Shown here: positions 1 through 10,375 of the stretch, in pieces
Position numbering within the stretch: the stretch's first letter is position 1
How the letters are laid out: each line of letters opens with the position of its first letter
Origin: Isochrysis galbana
Lineage: Eukaryota; Haptophyta; Isochrysidales; Isochrysidaceae
Assembly: GCA_018136815.1 (NCBI GenBank)
Contig: CM030944.1
Coordinates: forward strand, 431,256 to 495,255
Direction: 5' to 3'
DNA length: 64,000 nt
Made by a program: the position numbers and the translations under genes
The notes under the pieces: generated by a model
The model's database searches: none
What the model was told of the DNA's origin: nothing
Seen by the model: the letters and a program-made list of their open reading frames with translations, nothing else

Positions 1-1943
1 ACTCTGGCAGCGAGTATTATCCTCCGTCTCCACAACAGGTATACGACAACCACCGCCATGAAGAGCAACGCGGCGACGACGGAGCTGATTGTGATCTCAA
101 CCACCATGAGCTTCTTTTTCTCTACAGGCTCGTTGCACGTGGTGCCATCCCACACGAGTTCTGAGCCCGACTCAGAGGTGCAATTCAGCTCACAGGCTGA
201 GCCGTAGAAGAACGGCCGGCAGATGCAGCTGCCAAGAGCAGTGCACGCGCCATTGCCACTACAGTTCCCGGTACGCACGACACAGGCGCGGTCCTCCCAC
301 GTGGGCATGGGAAAAAACATCCGGTGGATGGAGGGAGCAAACTCCGTCTCTGGGTAATCAACCACCACAGGGTGCACGGCATTGGCGCAGTGGGAGCATG
401 ATGCCGCGCCTGGAGCGTATTGCACCACTGGGAATTGTGCGAGCTGGATCTGTCCATTTGCGTTAAACCTGACCGGAGCGTAAAACTCTACAAGCTGCGA
501 AGAGGCCAGCGCAGAGGCAACCACGTCCACGTCTAGAGTGCCTGCCCGCTCGATGGCATCACCGAGAGCACAGAGAGCGGCGAAGGTGGCCGCGCCGATG
601 AAGTTGTTCGGCTTTTGCGTCACGTCGCCGTTGATGGCCTCTGCAAATGCTGCAGCGTACTCGGCACTTGTCCAGTTCGAGAACTGACCGCGCTGCCCCG
701 GAAGCTGCTCACTCCAGCCCTGTGCCTCGATGAAATATTCGCCTTCCCACCAGCCTTCTCGCAGCTTGTTCACGTACATGGCCTCCGAGAGCGAAACCGT
801 GAGCGCTGCGGCGAGTGGGGCGTATGAGATGTCCTTCATGACTTCCACCGCGGCAATGCCGCCACTGACCGTGGAGCATATCAACACGACATTCACCTCA
901 TCATCGCGCAACTGAGACAGCGCGCCTTTCATAAGATTGTAATATGTCTCACTATCGACGTCGCGGAATATGGGGATGTAGGTGGCCTTGGTGCCGCCCG
1001 TGCCGTTGGAGCGGTGCCATTCTACCTCGGCATCATCACAAACTGCACGTGGGAAGACGTCGTCCTCAATGACCAACCCAACCCTCAAGCTCTCCCTGCA
1101 CCCACCGGCAAGGCAGCGCGAGCGATCGCACGATGGGTTGACATCGCATGCAGCTGCGGCATGCACCACTGCGCTCAACGCGCTCCTTAGATAAGTCTTG
1201 CTTTCCGGTAGCAAGCCAAACACGAGTGGGCTAGCGCCAGAGCCTTGCCCAAGAGCGTCCAGCTCGTCCGCCATCAGCCGAGCCCGTTCATAAATGTCGG
1301 GGCTCGAGCCGGAGGAAGAGAGCATAATTCGTCGGCTGCCGACCGCCTGCTTGGCCGCGTGAATCGTCAGCCCGGAGCCGTACGGTCCGAGCATGAAGTC
1401 GGCTCCCCAATCCGTCACAAGTCTCGAGGTGGCGTTTGTCACTTGGAGGCTCGATGCGTTGTCGTCCATGTAAACGCATCGAACGGCGTACCGCGCGGAT
1501 TCGTTCAGTCTAATGCCCCCACGCGTGTTGACCAATTCCGTAAACAGCTCGCAGTTCCTGCGCATCTTCTGAGACTCATAGAAGAAGTCTTCATGCTCCA
1601 GCTCGAGAGTTGCGGGCGCGCCCACCACAACGGTCCCGTCAAACTTCCCGGCGTAGGTGCAGTCGTGGGCAACGGAGGCGAGTTGTATCGCGCTGGGCGG
1701 CAGCTCAGGCGGCGTGAGCGCCTCGACCAGCTTCCAGCACAGCCCTCCCTCCCCCTGATTGAGGTACGAGGCCGGCCGCGAGAGGCCGTCGGTGGCGGGT
1801 AGGCAGCCCTCGCTGCTCGGGCTCACCTGCACGTGGCGCTGGCCGACGTGCGGGGCGCAGCGCGGCACCTCGAGGCCCAGTGCGCACCATGCACACGCAC
1901 ACACCAGCGCCAGACGCAGCCGAGAGCTCACAGACGCTCCCAT
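1..1943 (-). CDS. Type I membrane receptor with periplasmic-binding-like ectodomain, C-terminus outside window
   Basis: The frame is open from the ATG at 1943 to the left edge (647 codons). Residues 1-24 form a signal peptide (Arg, then Leu/Val/Ala/Cys-rich). Residues of about 90-530 resemble the type I periplasmic-binding / ANF-receptor fold used by amino-acid-binding proteins and metabotropic receptors: a start like FDGTVVVGAP, the segment MLGPYGSG, and a second lobe with VNVVLICSTVSGG. A Cys-rich EGF-like stretch follows near 560-595 (CSGNGACTALGSC), then one membrane helix at about 612-637 ending in WRRR. Topology is therefore outside ligand domain, single pass, cytoplasmic tail. In algae and protists such ectodomains are often joined to cyclase or kinase domains. 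That part lies off the window, so the output function is unknown. No intron is needed in the visible part, although CAG|GTGAGC at codons 39-41 could be a cryptic donor. Confidence 0.8.
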   Translation of the reverse strand, partial: MGASVSSRLRLALVCACAWCALGLEVPRCAPHVGQRHVQVSPSSEGCLPATDGLSRPASYLNQGEGGLCWKLVEALTPPELPPSAIQLASVAHDCTYAGKFDGTVVVGAPATLELEHEDFFYESQKMRRNCELFTELVNTRGGIRLNESARYAVRCVYMDDNASSLQVTNATSRLVTDWGADFMLGPYGSGLTIHAAKQAVGSRRIMLSSSGSSPDIYERARLMADELDALGQGSGASPLVFGLLPESKTYLRSALSAVVHAAAACDVNPSCDRSRCLAGGCRESLRVGLVIEDDVFPRAVCDDAEVEWHRSNGTGGTKATYIPIFRDVDSETYYNLMKGALSQLRDDEVNVVLICSTVSGGIAAVEVMKDISYAPLAAALTVSLSEAMYVNKLREGWWEGEYFIEAQGWSEQLPGQRGQFSNWTSAEYAAAFAEAINGDVTQKPNNFIGAATFAALCALGDAIERAGTLDVDVVASALASSQLVEFYAPVRFNANGQIQLAQFPVVQYAPGAASCSHCANAVHPVVVDYPETEFAPSIHRMFFPMPTWEDRACVVRTGNCSGNGACTALGSCICRPFFYGSACELNCTSESGSELVWDGTTCNEPVEKKKLMVVEITISSVVAALLFMAVVVVYLLWRRRIILAAR

Positions 1944-2110
1944 CTCACTGCCCCCTTCCCCTCCCATCCCACCCGGCGTCTCTCTCTCTAAACCCACACA
2001 CACACATACACACATTCACATACTCTCTCTCTCTCTCTCTCTCCACCCCCCTCTCCTCCCCTCTCTCTCCCCGCTCTCCCCCTCTCTGCCCCTTTCCCTC
2101 TCCCTAAACC
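1944..2110. promoter_or_regulatory. 5' flank of the receptor gene with CA and CT microsatellites
   Basis: The 165 bases upstream of the minus-strand receptor start are almost pure C/T on the plus strand, so purine-rich on the coding strand. They include a (CA)n stretch near 1995-2020 and a (CT)n stretch near 2024-2042. No TATA box is evident. The same kind of polypurine/polypyrimidine tract flanks many start codons in this window, on either strand. Confidence 0.4.
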
Positions 2111-2512
2111 ATCTGATAATGTGGGCGTCCTCGCCGGACGGGTCGCGCGGGGAGCGCTCTCCTTCCGAAGAAGAAGGGAGAGAGACGCTCCAGAAACATA
2201 GAGCGAAGAGGAGAGAGAGGAGGTGGCCTCGGCAGCCCCAGAGTGAAAAAGAAAAGGTGCGCACAATCTGTCTAGACTCGTGCTCCCTTCTGCTACTCGT
2301 ACTCGCAAATCTCGCGCCTGAAACTCACGAAAACAGGGCAGGGGCCCCCCCGCGAACGAGCGGACCTCCTACCAGTAGACGGTAAAGGAAGCCGGCGGCC
2401 CGCCGGCCGTCATCTTCTTCTCATTTCTCTGAGTTGTGGTTGATAGTACTGATATTTACAGAACTCTAGTACTTTAGGAAGTCGATGTTTGGCCCTGAGC
2501 GTGTTTTGTTGT

Positions 2513-2630
2513 AAAAAAAACCTTTTAATATTCTCGCCACGCGCGCGGCTACGGGGTTGTCTATTGTAGCCACGCCCAGATCCCTTCCTCTCCTCTCACT
2601 CCCCGCCTTGCGGCAACTCCCCTCGTGCTC
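2513..2630 (+). repeat. Dispersed ~120-bp repeat, copy 1
   Basis: It starts with an A-run and CCTTTTAATATTCTCGCC, then GTAGCCACGCCC, then a C/T-rich stretch ending CCGCCTTGCGGCAACTC. The same order of blocks is found inverted at 3381-3502 and forward at 17314-17420. This is a short interspersed element of unknown class. Confidence 0.65.
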
Positions 2631-3322
2631 TACTTAGGGGCCCGGGTCGTGGGTGGGGCTGGGTCGGGCGGGGTGCATCGGCCCTCAGTGGTCTGTTCTC
2701 GCCTTCCTCCTGTGCCTCTGGGTGGCCGGTTTCTTGCTGCTGTGGTGTAGGTGAGCGTGTTTTGTTGTATGAGTGACAGATCTACTCCCAGTGCTTTGTT
2801 GTATGAGAGGGAAACGTGGCCGCGGCACCGTCGTTGTATGGTGAGCGCGCTAGCTTCATGATGTTCCCCTTGGACGATGGACGATGGACTGCACGATATT
2901 GCTATCAACTTTAACTATGACTATCAATCAAGAGGCAAGAGGCTGCAACCTCAGATCTAGGTTCTGGTATGGGAGGCTAGCACCCGTAATAAAATAAACG
3001 GGGGTCCCCCGGCCCCGGCAACCGATTTCAGGCCTTAGGCCTTAGGGCTAACTTTTAGGGCGGTCAAACAGCAAACAGTGATTTATACCAGAGACACCTA
3101 CATGCACTTCCAACACATAACCCACCGCGGGATAGGTACAAACAATCGTTTCCCTGGTTGAGACTCGTTGTCGTTGTGTCGATTATGCAAACCGTAAAAC
3201 CTCAATAAAGAGATAGGCCAATGGCCACCCAGCCACCCAGCGGCACAGGAGGAGGGCGAGAACATACCGCTAGGGGCAGGTGCACCCCGCCCAACTCAGT
3301 CCCCCCCGCAATCTAAATCTGA

Positions 3323-3352
3323 GCCCCTAAGCCCTAAGCCCTAAGCCCTAAG
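3323..3352. repeat. Interstitial telomere-like array (GCCCTAA)n
   Basis: Four near-perfect 7-mer units of the GCCCTAA type stand in a row. The reverse-strand words CCTTAGGGC and TTTTAGGG occur 300 bases upstream (3034-3055). The unit is one base longer than the common CCCTAA telomere hexamer. Confidence 0.6.
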
Positions 3353-3380
3353 TAACTTAGCTAAGTAGAAGTAGAGCACA

Positions 3381-3502
3381 AGCACAAGCACAAGGAGAGT
3401 TGCCCCAAGGCGGGTGGTGAGGGAGAGGAAGGGGAATGGGCGTGGCTACAGAAGTGAATCCCACTGCCACGTGTGAGGCGAGAATATTGAAAGGTTTTTT
3501 TT
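3381..3502 (-). repeat. Dispersed ~120-bp repeat, copy 2 (inverted), plus a partial copy at 3550-3582
   Basis: Reverse complement of the 2513-2630 element: A-run, CCTTTCAATATTCTCGCC, GTAGCCACGCCC, a pyrimidine stretch and CCGCCTTGGGGCAACTC. Only the first 30 bases recur at 3550-3582. A similar end fragment lies at 54045-54075. Confidence 0.6.
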
Positions 3503-3716
3503 GAGTCCTGTTTTCTTCACCCATACTGTAATCAAAGGTCCAAAGCCGCGCACGAGGCGAGAATTTTAAAAGTTTTTTTTTCGGAGACGCATTCACCTGC
3601 TTTTCCATCATCACTCGCGCAGCAGCAGCGGACGGATATTTTTTGGTCAAAGAGAGCTTGAAAAGCTTTCTCTCCCTCGACGGCCTCCCGCGTCCCTCTC
3701 CTGCCCTTCGCGCGCG

Positions 3717-6132
3717 ATGCTCCCTTCGCCTCCTCCTCCACTCGCTTCTCGGCTTCTCTGCCTGGCGGACGCGTACGATGGCGAGGCGAGCGTGTCCGCC
3801 CTGCGTACCTCGGCCGCTCTCGTCGATTCTGCCGCGCCTAGACTGCTCAGTGCCGCCGAGAGGGGCGTGAGGGCGCTGCGGTCTGCTCTGCGCTCTCGCG
3901 CTGGCACCACTCTCTCCACTTCCTTCAGCCAGTGGGCGTCGGCGGCAGCGCAAATGGCGGCCGCGGAGCGGGAAGCGGAGCTGTTACTGGCCCTCCAGCG
4001 CCACGCCGACGCGCGCCGCCGGAGCGATGCGCTGTGGAGGGCCAAGCTCGCTGAGGCGGCGGGCGGAGCATGTGTGTCGCCGTTTGAGAGAGTCGAGAAT
4101 CTCATGCTCACGAAAGAGCTCGCCGCGCTCGAGGATGAGGTGAGTGCCCCGTCCACGATGTTATGACACCCACATCACGAGTGAGCGTATTGCGGACGCC
4201 TGGACAGCCCGCATGCACGCGCGCCCGCTGCAGCGAGTGCTGTGCTCGCATGCACCACGCAACATCGACTGCGCCCTGCCCACATGACCTCAGCTGCAAG
4301 AGGAGAGGCTGCGACTGCGCGAGCGCGACGAGGCGGACGTCGCGATGGCGGAATTTACCGGACAATTCGTTCCATCCTTTTCTGGCACGCCCGCACGGGA
4401 TCCTGCAACGCCTCCATCGCCTCCGGCTACATCAACAGCCACCGCCGATGCGGCTAACGCTTGTGCGTCGTCCATCAGGGTTTCTCAGCGAGACACATCC
4501 GGCGCGCCCCCGACAGGCTCCAGCAAGAGCGCAGATGATTCTGAGCGGTATTTACCGCAGCTACCACCCTTCGCCGTCGAATCCTCTTCCGAACGGCCTC
4601 GTGTGGTGCGCTCCCTAGCTGAGCTATATCCTCCTGAATCATACACTGATCTTACAGAGGCAAGACCTACAGGGTTGGAGGCCGAGTTCCCCCGTGGGCT
4701 TTTGGGGAGCGGAGGCCATGGCGCCAGCACTGCGCTCGCGACAGCGGCAAAAGAAGCCTCATTCTGTTACCCGGGCCCATCGAGGTCTTTGGATGCTGAT
4801 GGCGGCACGGGTGCGGAAGGCGACGGCTGCCTGGCTTCAACAATCAAACGGCAGTGGATCGGATCCCCAATTTCCACCCATGGGCCGGAACCTGCTGGCC
4901 TGCCCGCCGGCCAGAACGGCTCCCCAGCGCACTGGCCTGCTCCAGCGGCGCCCAACCTACGGATAGATGCCACGTCTATCCAAGATGCTAACCATCTGAC
5001 TAACACGGGCCGCGAGTTCGGGTCGGATGACACAACGTTCAGAGTGGACGCCGCGATGGACTCCGACTCGTTTGATGGCATCGCTGATCGCATCTCGCAG
5101 CTGGAAATGACGGTAAGTGGCGGGCACGATTGTGCCCTGCGCCACGCCGGCATCAGCAGCCCGCCGCACAATCCAACCATCCTGCGGATTGTTCGACTCT
5201 TGCAACTGTCTCCGCAGGTTGGCCTCGAGCCGCTCACACCGCTTGCAGCCGCCGCAGCTCAGAGGGAACAGCATTCCACTCCGCCGTCCCGAGGCAGCCT
5301 TCGTTGCGGTGTCCGGCCTATATCAATGTCCGCCATTGACCAGGTGTCCCGATCCTATGGAGCCTCACCGGTCGCAACGCCCCTATCCGACACGCCGCCA
5401 GCCTATCGCTCTCGCCTGAGTGGTCGACAACCGCCTAGAGTACCTCATATCGTGCGGCCTGCGGAAACCGAGGTCAGCAAGGACCCGTCCAACTCTCAGG
5501 CGTCAACGCCATCGTCATGCACACCACCCCTCGCCGGCTCTGCGACGCATCGTTGTCGCGCCCGGGCACGAACCGCCCCTCTTGATCCCGGTCGCGCTCT
5601 AATCCCCCACTTACCGCTCTCAAATGGGAGGAGGCTCTCGGGCGGGGATGTGGACGCGGGTAGGCCCCATAGTATTGAGGTGGGACTTGCGGCCCAGTGC
5701 GGCCCACGGCTTTGGGGTGGTACCCTCACCGAAACGGCGGCTGAGGCGGCGGAGAACGGGCACGCCGAGGTCCTATGGAAGGGATCTCCTTATGGAGCCG
5801 ATTTGAGCGCTCTCTTTGGTGGCCGTTGTAACGCACCAGCACCGTGGTCCGATCAAGCCCCCCCCATATCATCTTGCGCTCACATCCAAGCTTTGGCTGG
5901 ATCCGGCCGCTTGCCAACCACTCGTAGCTCCGTAGCACATCCAACACCTCGAGACGCGCCTGACAACGAGGGTCCGACGGCGCCGCCCACCGGTTTCTCA
6001 ATCCATTCGCCGCCGGGCGTGCGCGTTGCGGCGCAAGTACGTACACCCCCTCCGTCATTGCCGCTTTCGCCGGAGGGCCGACGGGCCCTTTGGTCAGGAG
6101 GGCTTCCCTCGCAGCAGCCGAGTCCACATTGA
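3717..6132 (+). CDS. Unknown protein, helical N-terminus and long Ser/Pro/Thr-rich tail, 2-3 exons
   Basis: Exon 1 (3717-4139) ends in GAG|GTGAGT. The acceptor is CCTCAG at 4293, and exon 2 starts at 4294 in the same phase, running open to 6132. A second good donor and acceptor (GTAAGT at 5113, CCGCAG ending 5217) define a 105-nt segment divisible by three without a stop, so its removal is optional. Residues 1-165 are Ala/Arg/Glu/Leu-rich and helical, possibly coiled-coil around the exon junction (LEDE, LQEERLRLRERDE). The rest is disordered and rich in Pro, Ser, Arg and Gly. I recognise no domain. Product about 738 residues unspliced at intron 2, about 703 if spliced. Confidence 0.6.
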
Positions 6133-6911
6133 TTCTGGAATTTAGAGGCAAATGCGAAGTTTAAGACAAGTTTAGTAGGCATCACGTCTAACGCACTGCG
6201 TGCGTTTGCAGCGGCACTCTCGCGTGGAGCCACGTATGGTGGCGCGTAGGGGAGGGCGTTAAGGTGTATAGAGACGCAGAACGTTTGCATGTGACGTTGT
6301 ATGTTGTATGAGTACGTTTACGGTTTACATCAACATTACTCACTACCATGCGCTCAGCTACAGCTAACCCTCCGGCCGCTCTTGCCCGACCAGAGCCGAG
6401 AGTGTAGCCAGTAGTACTATGTAGCTGTAGCATAGAGCTATGGGCCTGCGTTGCGCGAGAGCGGTGTGGTTGTTACTGATACGTAACAGCGGAGTGAGCA
6501 AACAGCAGGCGCTTGTGCGCATGCTTGCTTCTGTGCCTTCCGTGGGCCCATTGAGTATGGCGCTTTCGATGTATCCGTGTACAGTTGCGGAAGGCAAGCA
6601 CAATGGGTACTTGCAGCACACGCATCGCGATACTTAGAGAAACCAACCTTTCCATCATGGATTTGTCTCTGAGCTTTCTCGTTTTCGGCCCGCAATCAAG
6701 CGCGGCGAATTAATGCTCTGAAATTGAGCGCCGGGGCCAACTTTGCGCTTGCCCGCGCACAGCTAGGTCAATAGTCGGCGATGCAACCGCGGCTGGGGTG
6801 TGCCCCACGCTGGTGCGACCTCGAAGCAGTCCACCCAGTCCGCTAGGCCTGCCGCCGGTCGAGTGCAATTGGAATCAACGGCGAGTAGCCAAGCACAGCG
6901 CACAAGTCCAC
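6133..6911. other. Convergent 3' flanks, no gene seen
   Basis: This lies between two convergent genes. It contains repeated TGTATGTTGTATGAG words at 6298-6311 that may belong to the 3' UTR of the upstream gene. No repeat family found elsewhere in the window was recognised here. Confidence 0.3.
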
Positions 6912-7421
6912 TCATGCCTCCGTGTTGTCCACGTCAAACTTGTCGACAATGTTGGCCTGGACCCACGGTGTCGTGCTCAGCGCGAGACCAATACGCAGCG
7001 GCACAGCAAAACGGGCAAAATTGACGAAGGCGAAGGCCTCCGCTCCGAGCTTGCCAATATCATCCTGGCTCGAGAAGTCGGGCCATGCACCGGTGAGCTG
7101 ACGGAACCCGAAGAGCGCAATCGGCACCGACGCGCCCCAGAAGATAAGCTCCCAGAAGATGTAGCTGAGGATGCCCGCCTTGCCGGCACCCTTCACTTTC
7201 TCCATCAGAGCCTTGGCTTCGTTGGGCGCCTCCTCTCCCTGGGACTGTCCAGGCTTCTCAGAGACAGCGGTTGCCTTGTCCGTTCTGCCAAAGAGCATCT
7301 GAGAGGCGGCGGCACGTTGCGGCGCGAGGACGAGGGTGTGAGCGTGGAGGGGCGCGAGGCGTAGCGCCGACGCCTCGCTGAACATCATCAGGCCGAGTAG
7401 CAGCTTCATCGCGAGCAGCAT
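6912..7421 (-). CDS. DUF1279/FAM210-like plastid membrane protein
   Basis: A 170-codon frame begins at the ATG at 7421. An upstream in-frame start at 7496 would add 25 basic residues in front of the signal peptide and is less likely. Residues 1-20 are a hydrophobic signal peptide ending SEASA, followed by a Ser/Ala/Arg-rich transit-like region. The C-terminal half carries the DUF1279 pattern: a membrane segment GILSYIFWELIFWGASVPIALF, a spacer, then FAFVNFARFAVPLRIGLALSTTPW, matching the conserved A.a.ykal.P.R...T..lTP signature. Family members sit in mitochondrial or plastid membranes. Bipartite targeting suggests the plastid here. The biochemical role of the family is not established. The 3' end at 6912 converges on the gene ending at 6132. 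Confidence 0.75.
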   Translation of the reverse strand: MLLAMKLLLGLMMFSEASALRLAPLHAHTLVLAPQRAAASQMLFGRTDKATAVSEKPGQSQGEEAPNEAKALMEKVKGAGKAGILSYIFWELIFWGASVPIALFGFRQLTGAWPDFSSQDDIGKLGAEAFAFVNFARFAVPLRIGLALSTTPWVQANIVDKFDVDNTEA

Positions 7422-7905
7422 TGTGGGAATGTCGGTGGCGGGCTGCGCTCGACGGGGGCGTCGGCTCTCGACAACCTTCGCGTGGATCTGAGACAACGTG
7501 GTTTATTTATTGCCACTTTCTATTTTCTTACCTTCGTTTCAAGACTGAAACCTTTGGCGGGGAGAGCTACTTTATGGTAAAGATTTTTGATTCTATGAGA
7601 AAGTGGGTACATTGGGGTGTTGTCCTGTGGCGGAAGATCGATATCAGATCACTATGGAAGACCGGGATACGTGATCTTGTCCAAGTCCAAGAGGTCAATA
7701 ATGAAAAGTGCACAAAGTGCGCGTGTGCGCGTTTCGCCGGTGGCGGGAGAGCGTTCCTGCGAATCGGCTTCCGCCGTGGGACATGGAATTGAGGTGCCGA
7801 GGCTGAAAGTGGTGGAGCCACCTCAGCATGGCTGTCCTGGTTGTCGCGAACAGGGGATGAGGATGTGTTGGTGTTGGTAGTTGTGGTTGTGTGGATGGAG
7901 CTTCA
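7422..7905. other. Intergenic, no gene seen
   Basis: Upstream of the minus-strand DUF1279-like gene. No frame with family resemblance or splice structure is visible. The GC content falls compared with the flanking coding DNA. Confidence 0.3.
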
Positions 7906-7907
7906 AC

Positions 7908-8045
7908 CTACTTTCTACTTTTATAAGTGGGGGTCAATGGGGGCCCCCGCGCCCCCCTCTCTCCATCGCGGACACCCCCCGGGGTGGGCCCGTACAATCG
8001 ACCCCAGCCCCTGCCCTTTGGCAGGGGCTGGGCAATCAACACTCT
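7908..8045 (-). repeat. GC-rich dispersed repeat, inverted relative of 58187-58292
   Basis: The plus strand reads CTTTTATAAGTGGGGGTCAA and then GGGGCCCCCGCG, CCATCGCGGACACCCCCC and CCCCAGCCCCTGCCC. At 58187-58292 the same blocks occur in reverse order and complement, directly after a LINE reverse-transcriptase fragment. A short piece (CAACCTACTTTGTTAGTAG) recurs near 19572. Confidence 0.65.
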
Positions 8046-8285
8046 GGCCCAGACCCCTAGTGGGCGCGGGCCGTGACTCGCACTCCCACGCCCAGCATGG
8101 GCCTGCCCTCGAGCTGACTCCCCCCCCATCCCTGGTCGCCAGGCAGACAGAGGGCTTCGGGCGGCTCCCAGGGCCAGCGAGGCAAGCGTGGGAGAGGCAG
8201 GGGGGGCCAGGGGCTGAGCCCCAGCCTCCACTGCCCCCTGACCCCTGAGCTGCCCTGGCTGGCCCTCTGGGAGCCCCCAAAGGGC
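8046..8285 (+). repeat. GC-rich repeat family, fragment
   Basis: Blocks such as CTGGTCGCCAGGCAGACAG and GCCAGCGAGG, with AGAGGCAGG-GGGGCCAGGG, are shared with 24360-24440 and 58530-58620. The stretch has long frames on both strands but they are compositional. Confidence 0.5.
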
Positions 8286-8939
8286 CTCTGAGTGAGAGCA
8301 GGCCGTGTAGGGCCAGGTCAATACTTTTAGCAAGGCTAGGGCCTAGGTAAGGCAGTTACCTAGGTAACTTAGTTAACTGCCACTAACTGCCCCTAGAGTG
8401 GCGCCACGTAGTTACTAACTGCCTGGCGCTGCGCCCGAAGGCCAGTTAACTGAGTTAACTACTACTTGTTCAGCACCCGAGGCGCAACGGCAACGGCCCG
8501 CTAGCGGATAAAGGTACCCAGCTTTCTAGGACCAGTCCTAGAAACTAGGACGGACTTTGCTAGTGAGAGCATGAGCATACCATGTTATTTTGTCCCAAAC
8601 CTTGGCTATTGAGTTACCACATGCATGTCCTCATTAAATGTTCCAGGTGTACCTAGGCACCATTCCCTCAGCAACACCAAGTTTTGTGACGCGTCTGCGG
8701 GTCACCTGGTCGGAATTGCTGCTTGTCCTAGAAACGGGAGAAATGGCTGATACCACCCAATGGGGAGCTCTTCTACCCATGGTCCCCAGGAGATGAAATG
8801 TTGCTTTGACTGCCCTCTTTGAGTGCGCTGAGGGCTGTCGTGTTAGTACCGGGCTAGTGAGAGTAGTGGTACTAATGCTCAGTTAGATTATTATCCTCAA
8901 GTAGAGAGGCCGAACTCCGACCACACCATCGCGGTTACG
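8286..8939. other. Intergenic with TTAACTG-rich segment
   Basis: At 8340-8470 short words AGTTAACTG, GTAACTTAGTTAACTG and CACTAACTGCC recur about every 20-30 bases, giving self-complementary GTTAAC cores. The rest may be the 5' part of the degenerate retroelement that follows, but no protease or gag motif was recognised. Confidence 0.3.
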
Positions 8940-9465
8940 GTGGTCAATACTGACCCCAAACCTCTACACCTTCCGTCGTTCCATCCTGTAGCTTCGCTAC
9001 AAGTTCGATTCAAGATTCACGCTGGAACTTATCGCCGCGTCGGTGACGTTAACTCGCCGGATGTGATTGAGTCGCTCGACGAGGACCAGCGTAAGCTCCT
9101 TGAGGCCGCCAAGATCGACCCCGAGGGCCGTCTCTCGATGCTCCAACGTGAACACGTTCGTCGTCTACTGGCCCGACGTATCGCTGCTTTCGCAATTGAC
9201 CCGACCAACCCGAATCACACTCACGTGATGGAGGTAGAGCTACCGCTCAACCCCGGGGCCGAAGCTCACCGTCACGCACCGTCTAGAGTTGGACGAGAGG
9301 GTGAGAAGATCATAGAGGACGAAGTTTGCAAGATGGAGTCCGCGGGCATCATTAGGAAATCAAATTCGTCGTGGGCCTCTCGAGTCGTGCTAGTCACTAA
9401 GAAGGATGGCTCCGTACGTTTCTGCGTAGATTATCGCGACGTCAACTCCAAGCTTCGTCTAGAGG
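8940..9465 (+). pseudogene. Truncated Ty3/gypsy-type LTR-retrotransposon pol (start of reverse transcriptase)
   Basis: The frame encodes the classic entry into a Ty3/gypsy reverse transcriptase: a connector with VMEVELPLNPGAEAHRH, then an EKIIEDEVCKMESAGIIRKS stretch, SSWASRVVLVTKKDG, and RFCVDYRDVNS. Homology stops at about 9465, before the catalytic YLDD region, and the frame runs on into unrelated sequence until 10019. There is no RNase H, integrase or LTR nearby, so this is a 3'-truncated relic. The codon after GCGGTTACG that opens the frame is GTG, so no true start is present. Confidence 0.85.
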
Positions 9466-9924
9466 ACAGCCGGCAGGAAGATTCGTCCAAAACATTCTCC
9501 GGTCCCAAGATATCTCGTGGGGGGTCTCTCCGCGCTCCGCGAGGGAAAGGACGCGATCTCGCTCCGAGATTGGCCTCGCGCCCTCCCACGCTGCCCCGCC
9601 GTGCCCTTGGTCCCTCGCCCCCCCCGCGGCAGGTTCTTTCCCTCGGCGTGCCGTCCGTCGCCTCCGGCCCTCTTCTCTTACCTTCTCTCGATGTCATCAA
9701 ATGTTCCATGACCGTCTGTTGTCTTCTCTCGTCTATCGGTCATAGCTCCCCAACGAGATCTGCCCTCGTTGTGTCGGCCTCCCCTCTGTCGCATGTCTGC
9801 GCGTTGCTGAGTTGCCCTGGTGCCGACGCCTGGCCGTCCGTCCAGGTGTGGTTAGTTTTCGCCCCGTTTGGTTTAGTTTGTGTGGCTCTGTGCCCTCGAG
9901 CTTTTTGTAGCAACTTCGGCGAGG
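9466..9924. other. Unassigned DNA fused to the retroelement relic
   Basis: The frame stays open but composition becomes Pro/Ser/Leu-rich without family resemblance. The sharp loss of similarity at about 9465 suggests a deletion or recombination breakpoint. Confidence 0.3.
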
Positions 9925-10040
9925 CCCACCGTGTTCCCAACCTAGATGTGAAACACGGTGGGTTAGGTCTAGAAACACACCAAAAACAGCTGTTTTTGGC
10001 TTTTTTGGAAACACGGTGAAACACAGTACCGAAAACAGCG
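9925..10040. repeat. AAACACGGTG / palindrome repeat, copy a
   Basis: Contains GTGAAACACGGTG, AGAAACACACC, the perfect palindrome AAAAACAGCTGTTTTT, and again GGAAACACGGTGAAACACAG. Related arrangements occur at 10376-10446, 25928-26008, 37605-37680 and 45090-45262. Confidence 0.65.
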
Positions 10041-10375
10041 GGTCATATATATATAGTATTATATTATACATATATATTTATATCCATCTCCCGTAGGCTC
10101 ACAGCTCACAGCTACCGGTAGTTCCTGTGGGAGTGTAATTGTAATTGTAACTGTCAAGCATGATTGTGATTGATGATTGATTGTCTTGCATCCAACTAGG
10201 TGCTAGGTGGTAGGTGGTGGTAGCTAGTGGTGTAGTGGTGCAGGTGGGTGGGAGGCCAGGCAATCAGGTGGCAGGTGGCGGGATTGATTGCATGCTATGG
10301 CTATGGCCTCGCTCGCACGCTCACTCACCGCGCGCCCGCAGCGCGCAACCCTCTGTTCCGGACATGGGGGTCTCC

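Larger units (their letters stand above)
2111..3716. other. Gene-free stretch holding dispersed repeats
   Basis: I see no convincing gene here. It contains two copies of a roughly 120-bp dispersed repeat (listed separately), a telomere-like run, and near 3053-3068 the words GGGCGGTCAAACAG, which match in reverse the end of another repeat family at 20010 and 31900. The last 100 bases are presumably the 5' UTR of the gene starting at 3717. Confidence 0.4.

Noticed and set aside
9466-10019. Continuation of the gypsy polyprotein
   Set aside because: No RT motif after the YRDVNS segment; residues become Pro/Ser/Leu-rich and unrelated.
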